In this document: positions 1 to 11,347 of the stretch, piece by piece
Layout of the letters: the number at the start of each line of letters is the position of its first letter
Numbering within the stretch: position 1 is the stretch's first letter
Source: Acanthococcus lagerstroemiae
Lineage: Eukaryota > Arthropoda > Insecta > Hemiptera > Eriococcidae
NCBI GenBank assembly: GCA_031841125.1
Contig: CM063108.1
Span: 70,094,344 to 70,158,343 of the forward strand
DNA: 64,000 bases
Direction: 5' to 3'
The notes under the pieces: model-generated
The model's database searches: none
What the model was told of the DNA's origin: nothing
What the model saw: only the letters and a program-made list of their open reading frames with translations
Position numbers and translations under genes: made by a program

Positions 1-94
1 ACTCGCCCTTGCTCGTGTTTATCCCCGTAAATTCAAATTCGACTAACTTGGATAAGATTTTCTCCGAAAAATCCAAAAGAAATTCAAGGTTAAA

Positions 95-345
95 TGGACA
101 CTATTCAACGAAAGGGAACCAACTAGCAAAATCCGCTTTTTGAGAACACGTGATTCGTAGTTCAAGAGCCATGTAGAAACTATATGACATGAAGTTAACT
201 GATAAGATTTTTTCAACGTGAGTACACATTTTTGAATCGGGGGCCCAATTTTGAAAAATTCTACTTTTTACGCTCTTTCCAACGATACTAATAACTCATT
301 TTGTTTACAAATGTTGGTTGGTTCCCTTTCGTTGAAAAGCGTCCA
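95..345 (+). mobile_element. MITE family A, copy 1 (full length)
   Basis: The ends read TGGACRCTATTCAACGAAAGG and its inverse (ending CGTTGAAAAGCGTCCA), so this is a terminal-inverted-repeat element of about 250 bp. Related copies lie at 7444-7554, 8629-8883, 19287-19527, 19901-20123, 21509-21767, and as two halves near 43585-43745 and 52745-52843. No coding capacity is seen. The superfamily is not clear because no convincing target duplication is visible here. Confidence 0.75.
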
Positions 346-713
346 AATCTAGGTAGTTTACTTACTCAGAGCGTAGGCTACACCCACAGACTAAACCATT
401 TAAAGTCGGCTATATTGATAATCTTTGATGATGATAAGTGTTTCTCTTTATTTGTGTCACAATGACTGCTGCTACTTGCTTCGAATTCCGATTTTCTTAT
501 TGATTGAAAGAATGAAGAAAGAAATACATAAATGTATGTTAATGAGAAGTACCGATACATAGCTACCTACATTTGTATTCAGAATATTCAGGCGTTGAAA
601 AATGCAATTAGTCACAATGGCTGCCACAATTTCTGATTTTCATTGATAAAAAAAAGAAGAAAAAGTACAGTGTATCTGAAAACTGACTAAATATATGTAT
701 ACACATTATACTG

Positions 714-916
714 CAGGCGCGGATCCAGACAATCATTTTGAGGAGGGAAATGGTAGAAGGAAAAGCACGTGGAACGCGCGAAATTTTTTTTGCTACCCCC
801 TCACCCATAGATTTTCCCCTCCCCACATATATTTTTCTCCTTTTTCCGCAGATTCTTTCCCCTTCCTCCAGATTTTTCCTTTTTTGGTTGGGTACGGGGG
901 CGTGGATCCGCGCCTG
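714..916. mobile_element. hAT-like MITE, CAGGCGCGGATCCA ends
   Basis: A 203-bp element has perfect 14-bp inverted ends (CAGGCGCGGATCCA). It is flanked by TACTG on both sides, which suggests a 5-bp target duplication. A related element lies at 20417-20584. The interior is low-complexity and has no transposase. ORFs that cross it are not credible genes. Confidence 0.7.
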
Positions 917-924
917 TACTGATG

Positions 925-2600
925 AGAAGTATCCATAATATGTTCATATTCAAAGTGTTCAGGCGTTTAAAAAATGCGATGACTTACTTACATACCCTCC
1001 AATATTCGATAAGATTGCATTTTCAACCCAACATATTTTCAAGCAAAACTAAATCTTTGTTACTTGGACTGATATTGGTGCTTTTCCGTGCGTTTTTCAA
1101 ACGCATTGCCAGTTCCAGATTAATTTAAAAATAACTGCTCCGAACAACGCTAACTAATATTCTGCCATAGACAAGATTTGACAAGTAGCTTTCTGCTACT
1201 GGTGATAACAAATTGAAATTAACCGTCAACACTGTCAACCGGATTTGAAATCAATATGCGCGCGCACATCGCATACTTTGAGACCAGTTTAAGACTAGTA
1301 TAGATTGGACGCGCAGTAACTAATTCATAACTAATAATTTAGATAAAAATTGATGGAATTTAGGGGTGCTTTAGTATAGTTTCGTCCCGGATAAATTACA
1401 ACCATATTTTAGCGGTATATTAGTTACTCGCTACTATAAAAACACTTATCCTTTTTTAGCTACAAATTAGTAGCTGGCGTCTATTCGGGCCGTGCATCCG
1501 TCAGAGCGCATCGCTATCGAGTCGAAATGATAAGTAGCAAAAGGTGAATCTATGCATTTCTCCCAGCATTAATGTACATACTCATTAAAATTGAAATATC
1601 TCGAAAAATGAGACGTTTTAAAAGTATTTAAAGAGAAAAGAATATTTTGAACAAAGAATTTTCTTTTGATTAAAACTATTTTTATAGCTAGATTCCAACA
1701 TTTTGCTGCATGTGTCAAAAACTTCATCTTTTGGTCGCTGATAAGAGTAGTCGATAAGCACTGCCCGGCTCGAATTCTGCAACTAACTGTATCTCACACT
1801 GCTTTACCATTTACTATGTATTTGGGAACGTATTGGTATTAGTTGCGGATTAGAGGTAGAATTAGGTGCGCAACTAACTTCACTCCTTTAAAATGTTTGA
1901 TGGGATATTATTTTCTCGGCAAAAAATATTGATCAGAAATATGTATGCGTGGTCATTTATATTTCAAAATGACTTTTCCCATTCCATAAAGAAATTAATT
2001 TTGACCAGAAAATGTCATACATTCTCTATTAGGAAAGGGGCACATGTTGACTGTAACTGCGTGCTACAAATAATGATGTCTTCGACATTATATTATGTGA
2101 TTTTAAGTGGATAAATCGCTCGATAATCACCCTGCAAATGTATTTAATTATAAAATGTAATTATCTATAGTGATAATAAAAAATAACATATGCTTCCAAA
2201 ACAACAACTAATAGAAGAGACACTGTATTCCCATAACTACACGCCACTTTGACCCCCGTTAAAATGCCCCTGGCATTGACCAATACTATTTTCATGTCAG
2301 AGAATATCAACATTATGAAAATTTAGCTTGATCAGTGGAAGCATAAGATTGTTTGCATATACAGGTTCTTTCATGTACTCCCTCAGATGGAATAAAAAAT
2401 ATTCAAAGGAACCAACAAGTATAAGAAATAGAAACAAATATAGTATCTAACATTCTCTCCCCTGTTTTAAAATTTTTGTAACATGAACAAATTGTGAAAC
2501 ATTTGAGAAACAGAAAAAAATAATGGTGGTTGAAATCTCAGTTATTTCAACCGTCTACCCATTTGTTACCCTCGGGTTAGCCTTGTTTTCCCCTTTAGTT
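925..2600. other. intergenic, no feature recognised
   Basis: AT-rich sequence with many stops in all frames. I recognise no repeat, exon or RNA gene here. Confidence 0.5.
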
Positions 2601-2632
2601 TCCCGGGTAATTGGTGGGATTTTGCAAGGGGG

Positions 2633-2862
2633 TGAAGCACAAAACGTAATCTTGGTGGCACAATTCGGCACAAAACGAGCACAATTCAATGAGCCCTTTT
2701 CGGATCCTAAATTCATCCTGCGAGGGGCTGTCATTTCGCTGGCCCCACCCAAAGACTTTCGGAATTACCTGGAGAAAGAGGGAAGGGGAGCATAAAACAT
2801 ACAAATTGCGGCACAGTTCGGCACAAAACGAGCACAATTCAACGAGTCCATTTTGGATCCGA
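2633..2862. repeat. duplicated block of about 77 bp
   Basis: 2633-2709 and 2787-2862 are direct copies. Both contain the core GGCACAAAACGAGCACAATT and a GGATCC soon after. The spacer is about 77 bp. The overlapping short ORFs on both strands are products of this repeat and do not look like genes. Confidence 0.7.
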
Positions 2863-2962
2863 AACACGAAAAGGGGGGGGGGCAGTGAAATGGATCTACT
2901 AACGAAACAAGAAGAAGCTTTGTTTGTTTGCATTCTTGAAAACTTTGAAAAATTCCAATGAT

Positions 2963-3859
2963 ATAAAACAATGACATTTTATATAAACTATTATAATATC
3001 ATCGACGCTAATTTTGCATTGAATATCGTAATAATATTAACGATACCAGCGATATAAATGTTACAAGCCACGTAAATTCATGTCAAATGATAGTGTCTAT
3101 CCTTGGTCGCAAGTAAGGAAACAAAAATTCGACAGGACATGGCAGAAGGGTGAATAATCAAATTTTTCGTATAGAAGAACACTGGCTTATGGAAACGAAG
3201 TATTATTATGTATTTTTGAAGGACTATGAAATGAGGTTTGCGCCTAGTAATGATTAAAGAGGAGGAAAAAATATAATAAATACCTAAATAAATAAATAAA
3301 AAATAAATGCGAAAGAGTGTACCTTCGCTGCACGAAAGTACTTATTAGGAACTGGATAATATGTATTGTCTTATGGCGCGAATACGGATTCATATATCCA
3401 CGTACCTACAACACGAACTAGTAAAATATTCTGGAAAAAACGAATTCGCGCGCACGACTAAGGAACGATAGCGTGTGAAAGTGGATAATTCGATAATTCA
3501 AACATTGTAGTAGCATTCTGTGTGACGGACAAAATATAAGATTCTGCGTGTCGGTCAAAAGGTAACGCAGAAATTTGTTGGTTGACCTCCAGTGTTACAG
3601 TAGGGCATTTGATACACCGCACACGATAATTTAACAAAGAGAGGCTCATTCCTCAATCGTTTTATTTGACTAGAACTCTACGCCTGTTGTCGAAGTGATC
3701 ATAGTCTGGTTGATATAGTTGATCAGTTGAATCGGACGGACTAATAGGCGTTTTGATTTGATACAAGAAGCGTGCAGTTTAAAGTATAGTTGCCGCTTGG
3801 AGTGGTAAACTCTCAACACCCTCTCCCAAGTATTTGAAATTCGGGTTGTACATTGGGGT
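2963..3859. other. intergenic, no feature recognised
   Basis: Simple AT-rich runs (for example AAATAAATAAATAAAA near 3285) and no coding or repeat structure that I can support. Confidence 0.4.
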
Positions 3860-4082
3860 TTAAACTTGCACTAGAGTGCGCTGCCAAATCACCAAAATGA
3901 ATAAGTAATCATGTGTACTTTCAAATAGAAAAACTGCCATCTTCAGGAGGGTAAAAGAACGAGTAAAAATTATTCTACCAGTAGATCTGATTATATAATT
4001 CAGTTCTTCGGTGATGATGCATTTAAATGTAGGACAAGTTTTCTTTGAAAGTGAGTTTCTAATCAACTTTATGATAGTTGAA
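3860..4082 (+). repeat. dispersed repeat, mate at 63162-63402
   Basis: This block begins TTTAAACTTGCACTAGAGTG and aligns along its whole length to the reverse complement of 63162-63402. Shared words include CATGTGTACTTTCAAATAGAAA and TTCTTTGAAAGTGA. It has no coding capacity. It is an interspersed repeat of unknown class. Confidence 0.7.
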
Positions 4083-4130
4083 GTTTGCTACATGCTTACG
4101 GTAAATCATACAGGATCACTCACACATGAA

Positions 4131-5937
4131 CAGGGCTGCCAACACCAGCGAACTACAGAACACACACTGGAACGCGCACGCTCCATAAGAGCAACCTGAA
4201 AGCAGGCGGTCTAGCGGTATAGAAAGAGACGACGATAAGTTTCGGTGGTGGTGTCTCGCTCTTTCTCTTTATACATACGGATTATCTGGCATGAACGGAG
4301 AATGGGAGAATTGGTTGCCCGGATAACTGAAAATCCGTATAATACGGCTTTTTTTTAGAAGGGGGTGTTGTTTTCTTTGGTATTTTTTAGCCGATCAAGT
4401 CTTTGAATAATAGTCATCTATTTCACTGGCAAAATATCCGAATGAAATACGCTCGAAAATGTAGGTGAAATTGGTCAAAAAATACCTAACTCTCTAGCTT
4501 AATTTTTACGTAGGATTTGAATTTGTCACGAAAAATTGAATAATTAGAACCATTCCTGACGCCGATGCTCTCCAAATATTTTTTTGTCCCCGAAAAACAC
4601 ATACCTAATAAATAGTATGGAGAAATTTTCAAAATTAGAAATTAAAAAATCGAAAATTATGAGTTAATAACTGCTTTTTACTCAATTTTTCACGCTGAGT
4701 TTAAACTTGTTTTTCAAATTGGGCGGTGGTGCTCCGTTTTCGAGATACGCACGAAAATGTCAGTGAAATTGGTCAAAAAATGAATCTAGTTTAATTTTCA
4801 CGAAGGATTTGAATTTGTCACGAAAAATTGAATAATTAGCACCATTCCTGACGCCGACGCTCTCCAAACATTTTTTCGTCCCCCAAAAAAACATAATAGT
4901 ATGGAGAAATTTTCAAAATTAGAAAAATCGAAAAGTTTGAGTTAATAACTGCGTTCCACTCAATTTTTTACGCTGAGTTCAAACTTGTTTTTCAGATTGG
5001 GCGGTGGTGCTCCAACCGTTCATTCAAAACAGAAAATTTCCAATAGTGTAATGTTATAAAACACTTGATTTGCTTCCCCTGCAGTAAGTCAAGAAAATAT
5101 TCGGACATGCGGTTTCTTCGCAATATTCGAAGGGGAATGAGTGGAAAAAATATTAGGAAAAATTATATGTAACAGGAGACAGTGTAGAGGGGTCTCGGAG
5201 CACCAATTTTTTGAGAATACCAAAAATTAGGTTTAGGAATAGCATTCACGCAAATGTTCCTCAGATGATCGCAAGTTGATTTCTGCAAACTAGATAAGCA
5301 TTACAGTATACGAGATTTTAACCCGCACCATCATAGCTCCATGTACTGCTGAGTTATAAAAGTGGTCAAAATATTTTGCTTCTTTTCAGTAGCAAGCTAA
5401 TGCTAATTATAAACGGATGCAGGAGTTTTTGTTTCATATTTTTTCAACCCATACCTAACTATGCAACGCGCAGGCGTGCTACAGTGTCACAATATGACTT
5501 ATTATTCATTATGTAATTCTTCAACTATTCAGGTATCAACTTTTAATCATCAAGTGAATATTTGTGCAAATTCTATTCAGGAAAATGTAGGATCAAGTCG
5601 GATTTTTTATGGAAAAAATGCACACGGCGTCCGAATATTAATTTGGCTACATATTTTGTGTTTTTTTCCTGGGCTTAGTTTTCGGTATTATCTTTAAAAA
5701 ATGTGCTCTAAACCCCGCCATACTGTTTCCTGTCACATATAATTTTTTCTAATTTTTTCCGCCCATTCCTCCTCAAATACTGGAAAAAAACGCATGTCCG
5801 AATATTTTCTTGACGCTACGCAGTGTGCTAGAGAGAGACAACAACACCGAAACTATTCGCTCTCTCTTTCTATAGCATCGGACCGCTGTATTACGTTACG
5901 TGCGCGTTCCAGTGTGTGTTCTGTAGTTCGCTGGCCA
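4131..5937. mobile_element. inverted-repeat (foldback-like) element with 9-bp flanking duplication
   Basis: Bases 4134-4262 are the inverse of about 5815-5935, and 5085-5240 is the inverse of about 5660-5815. On the right these two arms are contiguous. On the left they are separated by about 820 bp, which holds the tandem repeat at 4447-5013. ACACATGAA occurs directly outside both ends (4122-4130 and 5938-5946), as expected for a target duplication. The left end starts CAGGGCTGCC, a hAT-like start; the right end seems to have lost about ten bases. No transposase is seen, so it is non-autonomous. Confidence 0.65.
4447..5013 (+). repeat. two-copy tandem repeat, about 290 bp unit
   Basis: 4447-4735 and 4745-5013 are direct copies. 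Both run from ATACGCNCGAAAATG through GGATTTGAATTTGTCACG to GGGCGGTGGTGCTCC. The second copy has small deletions. The pair lies inside the left arm of the inverted-repeat element. Confidence 0.8.
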
Positions 5938-6404
5938 ACACATGAAATTCTAAGTTTAAATCCCCATGCAGAAACCAAAGTCTGTTCCGCGAGAGAACGG
6001 AAACAAGCAACTTCGCGAATCGCGAGGTAGTAACAGAGTGTTTGCCATTGAGACTGTGCAAATTGTAGAAGCGCTAGTGTAGAATAGGTTTTCGACGCAG
6101 GAGAAAGATACTTTGGCGTAAACAGGTCCATCCTGACTGATAATGAAAGAGGAAAGTAAAAAGTTAAATGAGAAACGAAATATTCGTGAAAGACCTCTGA
6201 AACAGAATACCAAAATTACCACTTACTTAATATTGCTAACATATTTATGAGACATAACTCACATCGCATTATTCCTCGGAAAATTTCCAGATAAGAGTAC
6301 CACAGAATGTTGCATGTACTTGGTTCGATTCGAATACATTATACACGCTAATTCAACTGAGAAGTGAGAACCCATTTCATACAAAGAACAAACAATACAC
6401 TTAC

Positions 6405-6480
6405 CTCTTCTAAATTCAGTTAATGTCTTCACTTTCTTTGAGGAAATAGTTCCTTTTGTAGAACCGTATGAGTCGCACAA
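6405..6480 (-). other. possible internal exon, unassigned
   Basis: On the minus strand a plausible acceptor (ending CATGACAG) is followed by 76 bp open in one frame, beginning LCDSYGSTKGTISSKKVK, then a donor GTAAGT. It lies downstream of the aquaporin exons on the same strand. It lacks an aquaporin motif, so linkage to that gene is only possible. Confidence 0.2.
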
Positions 6481-6947
6481 CTGTCATGAGTAAAATACGA
6501 AATTACAAAATAAAACGTAAACAAAAGTTGCATTTGTAAATCGAACCACACGCCTCCGCCTTAAGACCGATCTAAGGATCTAAACGCAACAGAGCTAAAA
6601 CTGAACTATGAGCTGTAAGCAATTCAGTCGTATTTATTGAAGGGGAAAAAATGATGAAAATTCGATTGCAATAGGGTTCTTGCAGCGCTGCGCGCGGGCA
6701 AACACCCTAAGAATTTACAATCACACTAAACTGCTTAGCGGCGACGCACGAATAACGCACCAATGAGGAAACAGTTCCTACACGCACACGCGCCCGTGTA
6801 CTGTAAAAATATGCGCCGGTGCTGGTGTTCCACTAACCAAGTACGACTTACAAATGAACGACAGAGGCATGGGGGCGGCTCTACGGTGAGACCTGGTACT
6901 TGCCCTTGTTTGGTCGGAGGTCGTAGGCATCGCGATGGTTCTGTCCC

Positions 6948-7217
6948 GGAGCACCAGACCTCTGGATGCTCCGACAGGAGAGTATCAGAAATTCTCGGTT
7001 CGACTATCAGCAGCGGTGCACCAGATACTGGATGGAGCACGCAGGGGAGTATCTCGAAGCAGAATGCGACCTCACTTCAGTTCATGCGCGGAGCACCAGA
7101 CATCTGGATACTGCGACGGGAGCGAATTGAAGTTTCTCGATTTGGATATCCTTAACGGTGCACCAAATACTGGATGCACCACGAAGCGGAGTAACCAGAT
7201 ACTGGATGCACCACACA
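6948..7217. repeat. five spaced near-palindromes
   Basis: A motif like GGTGCACCAGATACTGGATGCACC recurs at about 6948-6972, 7015-7042, 7090-7114, 7157-7180 and 7192-7217. Each copy is almost self-complementary around a central CCAG...CTGG. Most are followed by a purine-rich stretch such as CGNAGCGGAGTA. Overlapping plus-strand ORFs of about 130 codons cross the array in two frames, so coding is doubtful. Confidence 0.6.
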
Positions 7218-7443
7218 GCGAAGTATACCAAAGTAGAACTGCCAGTAATCCTCGCTTTGAAGAAGTGCTCTCGAACGGTCGTCCGTTCGAGTTTATACAG
7301 CCTGACTGTGGCCGCTATCACCAGTTGTGACAGTGTAAAAAACAACCCTTCGAGAGACTAGTTGCCAGTGACATGGTTGCGCTGTAAGCCGTGTATGTTT
7401 CTCTCTGAAATTGGTGGTTCGCAAGCTACGCGTGCGTAACAAA

Positions 7444-7554
7444 TGTGAGTACACATTTTTGAATGGGGGTCCCAATTTTGAAAAATTCTACTTTTTACGC
7501 TCTTTCCAACGATTTACAAATGTTAGTTGGTTCCCTTACGCTTAACAGCGTCCA
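7444..7554 (+). mobile_element. MITE family A, copy 2 (3' part)
   Basis: GTGAGTACACATTTTTGAAT through TTGGTTCCCTTACGCTTAAC to AGCGTCCA matches the right half of copy 1. The left half is missing and there is a short internal deletion. Confidence 0.75.
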
Positions 7555-7731
7555 TATCCGTGTCAAAACGCGAGAAGGACTAATTACATATACCTAGTCG
7601 CTTACGCCTGTCTATTATTCCTTTGTGAACAACAAAGTTAGAGTCTGAGTCATCGAAAAACAACAACTTAATAATTTTCTTCAAGTTGACTGAGAGTGTA
7701 ATAATGTTGAGAACTTCTTATGTGTACCTAC

Positions 7732-7875
7732 CGTCAGTAATTTATACCCTAAGCAAGCTCCTAAGCAGTCGGCAATAACATAAACTGGTGCCATTTCAGG
7801 TTTCACGATTCCCAGCATTATGGTAGCCGCTGTAACCGCAGGATTCAGGTGAGCACCACTCACATGTATGAACAT
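7732..7875 (-). CDS. aquaporin, exon with first NPA box
   Basis: On the minus strand an acceptor (TTTTCGATAG) precedes 144 bp of open frame, followed by a GTAGGT donor. The 48 codons contain SGAHLNPAVT, the signature of aquaporin loop B with the first NPA box, then a segment GIVKPEMAPVYVIADCLGAC that matches the start of the third membrane helix. Aquaporins are tetrameric membrane channels for water or small solutes such as glycerol. The upstream exon at 11081-11270 ends in phase 0 and this one starts in phase 0, so they join cleanly. The substrate class cannot be assigned because the second NPA box and most filter residues lie in exons not found here. Confidence 0.85.
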
Positions 7876-8080
7876 CTATCGAAAAGAAAGAAAAAAAGAA
7901 AGGAAGAAATAAGAAAAAAATGACGCGAATGTAACTAAATATAGATACTCGATAGATACTCGTATTCATCATGCGTACAACGTACATAGGTATATTTTTA
8001 TAGGTCCGGAACGAGGGAAATGATGAAGTGAATTTTGAGTACCGCATCATGTTCACACAATGTACTTACCTACATATATA

Positions 8081-8338
8081 TGTGACATGCCAGGAAGAAA
8101 GGGACCTGTGCGCAAAAATGTAAATTTTGCAGGCGAGCAGATAAACAAAATTGATAACGTTTTCACGTTCCGAGACACTCAACTCTGAAGACTTACAGCA
8201 GGTTGGGAAAATTTTTTAGAATTTTCTCGACAACACCACGCGAAAGAGTGGCCAAAGATTAGTCAAAAACACTTGTTATCACAAAAATGTTTTTTGTTTT
8301 TTTTTGCGCACAGGTCCCTTTCCTCCTGGTATGTCACA
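8081..8338. mobile_element. MITE family B, copy 1 (TA-flanked)
   Basis: The inverted ends read TGTGACATGCCAGGAAGAAA and its inverse, about 37 bp long, continuing into GGGACCTGTGCGC. TA on each side suits a Tc1/mariner-type insertion. A second copy is at 54655-54902. Confidence 0.75.
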
Positions 8339-8345
8339 TAATATA

Positions 8346-8547
8346 CAGGGTTAGTCAGTTTTCCTTCTGCCATAGGAGAAGGCTGAACGAAGTATGACTC
8401 AATGTGTTATCTACCAAAATGTACAGTACGCTCCGCTATCGGTTAGGCGCGCTACACGCTATTCGTGAACAGCGATGAAATCGATAGCAGATCTGCATTG
8501 TACCTAACGGAGTTTTCCTATGGCAAAAGGAAAATTGACTAACCCTG
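8346..8547. mobile_element. MITE family C, CAGGGTTAGTCA ends
   Basis: A 202-bp element has inverted ends of about 32 bp, beginning CAGGGTTAGTCARTTTTCC. TA flanks both ends, so it is probably Tc1/mariner-derived. It starts only seven bases after the family B element. Confidence 0.8.
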
Positions 8548-8628
8548 TACCTATGTAGGTAATACCCTCCGTTGCGCTACAGAACTACAAAGAGCGATGC
8601 AAATCGAGCGTGCTCGACGAATATTATT

Positions 8629-8883
8629 TGGACGCTATTCAGCAAAAGAAAACCAACCAACCAACATTTGTAAACAAAATGCGTTATTAGTATTGTAGGA
8701 AAGAGCGTAAAAAATAGAATTTTTCAAAATTGAGCTCCCGATTCACAAATGAGTACTCACGTTTAAAAAAGTTTATCAGGAAACGCTATGTCATATAATT
8801 TCTACATGGCTCTTGAACTTCGAATCACGTGTTCTCAAAAAGCGGATTTTGCTAGTTGGTTCCCTATTGCGGAATAGCGTCCA
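8629..8883 (-). mobile_element. MITE family A, copy 3 (full length)
   Basis: This is the reverse complement of copy 1 over its whole length, from TGGACGCTATTCAGCAAAAG to AGCGTCCA. TTAT lies next to each end if the element is taken as TTGGAC...GTCCAA. Confidence 0.75.
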
Positions 8884-9049
8884 ATTATGCTAGAGCATAT
8901 CGAAAATTGCTCGAGCACACGAGCGTGAAGTCAACCGGTATGGTGTTCAGGTTTTCACTATAGTCAAATCAATTCGGTTACTCTGTAAGCCTTCTGTACC
9001 CGAATCTATAGCGCAGAATCAAAATTACAGAAGCACCTACATCGATAGA

Positions 9050-9430
9050 TTCATGTTTTAAAAAAAATTAATTTCCTATAACCACGATTTTAAATAGACT
9101 GAATTTTTTAATTTTAAAATTACTAAATTGGTTTTTCGATTTTAACGATTTCCACATTTTTCGTCCCTACTTTCGTGATTTTAAAATTACGGAAATTACG
9201 ACTTACGCGAAAAATGATTTTGCGTACTCGCGATTCCCAACCGTTTTTGGAAAAGTAAATTTATGATTTTAATTCGAGGAGTTTTTAATTTCAGTTTTTG
9301 CCGCATATTTATCCGATGATTTCGAAATTTTTGATTTTGATTTCTACTGTATTTTTTCTCTATAATTTTGAAATCGACGATTTTAATTTATTTCGTTTTG
9401 TATTTTGCTTACGTTTTTCCACAACCTTAC
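9050..9430. repeat. low-complexity GATTTTAAAATTACG-like tract
   Basis: Short words such as GATTTTAAAATTAC, TTCGAAATTTTTGATTTTG and CGATTTTAATTTA recur irregularly. It looks like decayed simple sequence. There is no coding potential. Confidence 0.4.
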
Positions 9431-10700
9431 AAATATTTTAGATGAGAACAAATTCGGAAATACGCTCAATGAGTTTGATAGGTACCTATGCTCGAGCATA
9501 AATTGAGCGTGCTCGATCCCGAATGAATCAGTGGTAGGCTATTTTGCATCACTGATCGAAAGGAAAGGTCGAAATGGGACTTGAACGCTCGATTCACATG
9601 ATTTTATTTTAAGAGTGTACTTAATTACCATTTATTAATGTAAAATACGTAAGCTCGAAATATCGCTCTTCTTTAAGGTTCGGTAAATAAAATATTGTGG
9701 CGAACGCTACCGAACATTCGAGATAAGTAAAGAACGATCGGCAGAATAGAAGATCGATAACGAGAGCGATAAGGAGTATCGCCGATAATGCCAAGGTATA
9801 TTAAGGCCGCTGGCCGTCGCCGTATGGTTTAGTTTTGTATGCGATATAAATCGTGTATTTTTAAAGCGATTTTGCTACTTTGCTGCTGTGTTTTGGTGTG
9901 TTTGTGTTCAATATGGAATAAACGTTGTTATTCCATATCTCCTACGTTTTTCAGTGCGAATTTCGTTACAATATATACACAAATATTTTTCAAATGAGAT
10001 GAGGGAAGGGGGTGATGTAATTGCAAATGTCTACCTAGATTATTAATATACATATGTCCATCTAATACACAAACATATTGGTATAATTGAGCCAACAGCG
10101 GCCTCGCAAAAGGCACATTGATTGGCGCGAAGAAATGGGCGAATTCCGACAAATCAAAAGCTGTTGACGTTCCTTGACATCTTAAAACAGCTGTAAATGA
10201 ATATTGATTTGATATTGGAATGAATCCGCGGGTAATACTCGTACGAATTAAACTGGTACCAGTGTCCTCTGCACGAATAAGTACAGTATCGTCCGGGTAC
10301 AGGTCCCTACAATTACTCGTTTTACGATGCTGTAGTAGTAGGTAAGGTACTCGTACTCGTAGGTACATAAGAAAAGAGTAGTAATCGGCGAGTTCGCATT
10401 GTGGCATCGTTCCGAGCAGTAATCAGTACTCGTCGCCAGCATTGTAGCTTCGTTATGATGAGTCGGATGTACATGTGTCTCTGTGGCTTAATCACTTATG
10501 TTGGAGTCAGTTGTAGTCGGAATAGGCGAGCAGTGCAAACCACTGCTTTCAAGAACTGGGCATTTTCTAAGGTAGATTAGATAAAGGTTACGCGTAGCGT
10601 CGTGTGTCAAGTGTTAACCTGTCCACAGAACGTGGGGAGAACCACCCAAATACAATTACTAGTAATACGATTCTATAGGATGCCACAATGCGTATATTGA
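9431..10700. other. intergenic, no feature recognised
   Basis: Minus-strand ORFs of 159 and 64 codons overlap here in different frames. They have no recognisable domain and sit in sequence rich in GTACTCGTA-like words. I do not call them genes. Confidence 0.35.
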
Positions 10701-10703
10701 CGA

Positions 10704-10973
10704 CAGTGGCGGATCTATATCGGGGGGGGGGGGTGTCGGACACCCCCTTCGGACCGAAGAAGAAAAAAAGCATTGAGAAAGCACATTACATGCATAAAAC
10801 TGTCGTGAACGTGTTCACCTGCAGTGCGTAGTGTTGTCTGGACTTCAAAATATATCCAGAATCAACTGAGAAATGACGACTCTACCAAAAATAAAATGAA
10901 AGTAAAATGAAAATACAAAAAACTGATTAGGGCTCAAAACACCCTCCTTGGAAAATTTCTAGATCCGCCACTG
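10704..10973. mobile_element. hAT MITE, CAGTGGCGGATCTA ends
   Basis: A 270-bp element has perfect 14-bp inverted ends (CAGTGGCGGATCTA). The flanks are ATTGACGA (10696-10703) and ATGGACGA (10974-10981), an 8-bp duplication with one mismatch, as expected for hAT insertion. A G-run follows the left end. It is non-coding. Confidence 0.85.
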
Positions 10974-11080
10974 ATGGACGAGTGCGTACTCGTAATCGTC
11001 TGGTAAAGTACTCGGCGAGTACTGTCCGATTACCTTTTTACCTACACCTACTTATCGTTAGATAGGTGCCTAGTGCCTAC

Positions 11081-11270
11081 CACAATAATTGAAGAGATGA
11101 TAAAGGCAAACGCAAAGCCAGCCTCCAAAGTTGTGATTGGTTTGTTCGTGAAGCCTGTCATCAGGCTCATGCAGCCGAAGAACATGAAAAAACCGCTGGC
11201 GAAAACCTCGGCCAAAAATATCTCCATCATGTCCCATAGCTTCGTACGCATCAATCCACCTACGAGCTTC
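11081..11270 (-). CDS. aquaporin, N-terminal exon (first membrane helices)
   Basis: On the minus strand the acceptor CTGTTTCAG opens a 190-bp exon that ends at a GTAGGC donor. It encodes EIFLAEVFASGFFMFFGCM (helix 1, with the AE motif usual at the aquaporin N-terminus) and then LEAGFAFAFIISSIIV (helix 2). The next exon (7732-7875) supplies the HVSGAHLNPAVT loop in phase. The in-frame MRTKLWDMME could be near the protein start, but the acceptor implies a further 5' exon, which I could not identify. Helix 2 and the NPA loop are separated by an intron of about 3.2 kb that holds several MITEs. The family call is firm; the subfamily is not. Confidence 0.85.
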
Positions 11271-11347
11271 CTGAAACAGCCAATGTACGTGTACTTATCC
11301 AACAATTTTTCTTCTGCATTTCCTTCTCTTCGCTCTCCTTCCTCTTA

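Noticed and set aside
6735..7330. Overlapping ORFs of 101-131 codons on both strands
   Set aside because: They cross the near-palindrome array, in several frames, without family resemblance.
9928..10442. 159-codon minus-strand ORF
   Set aside because: No motif, no splice logic and biased sequence; treated as chance.
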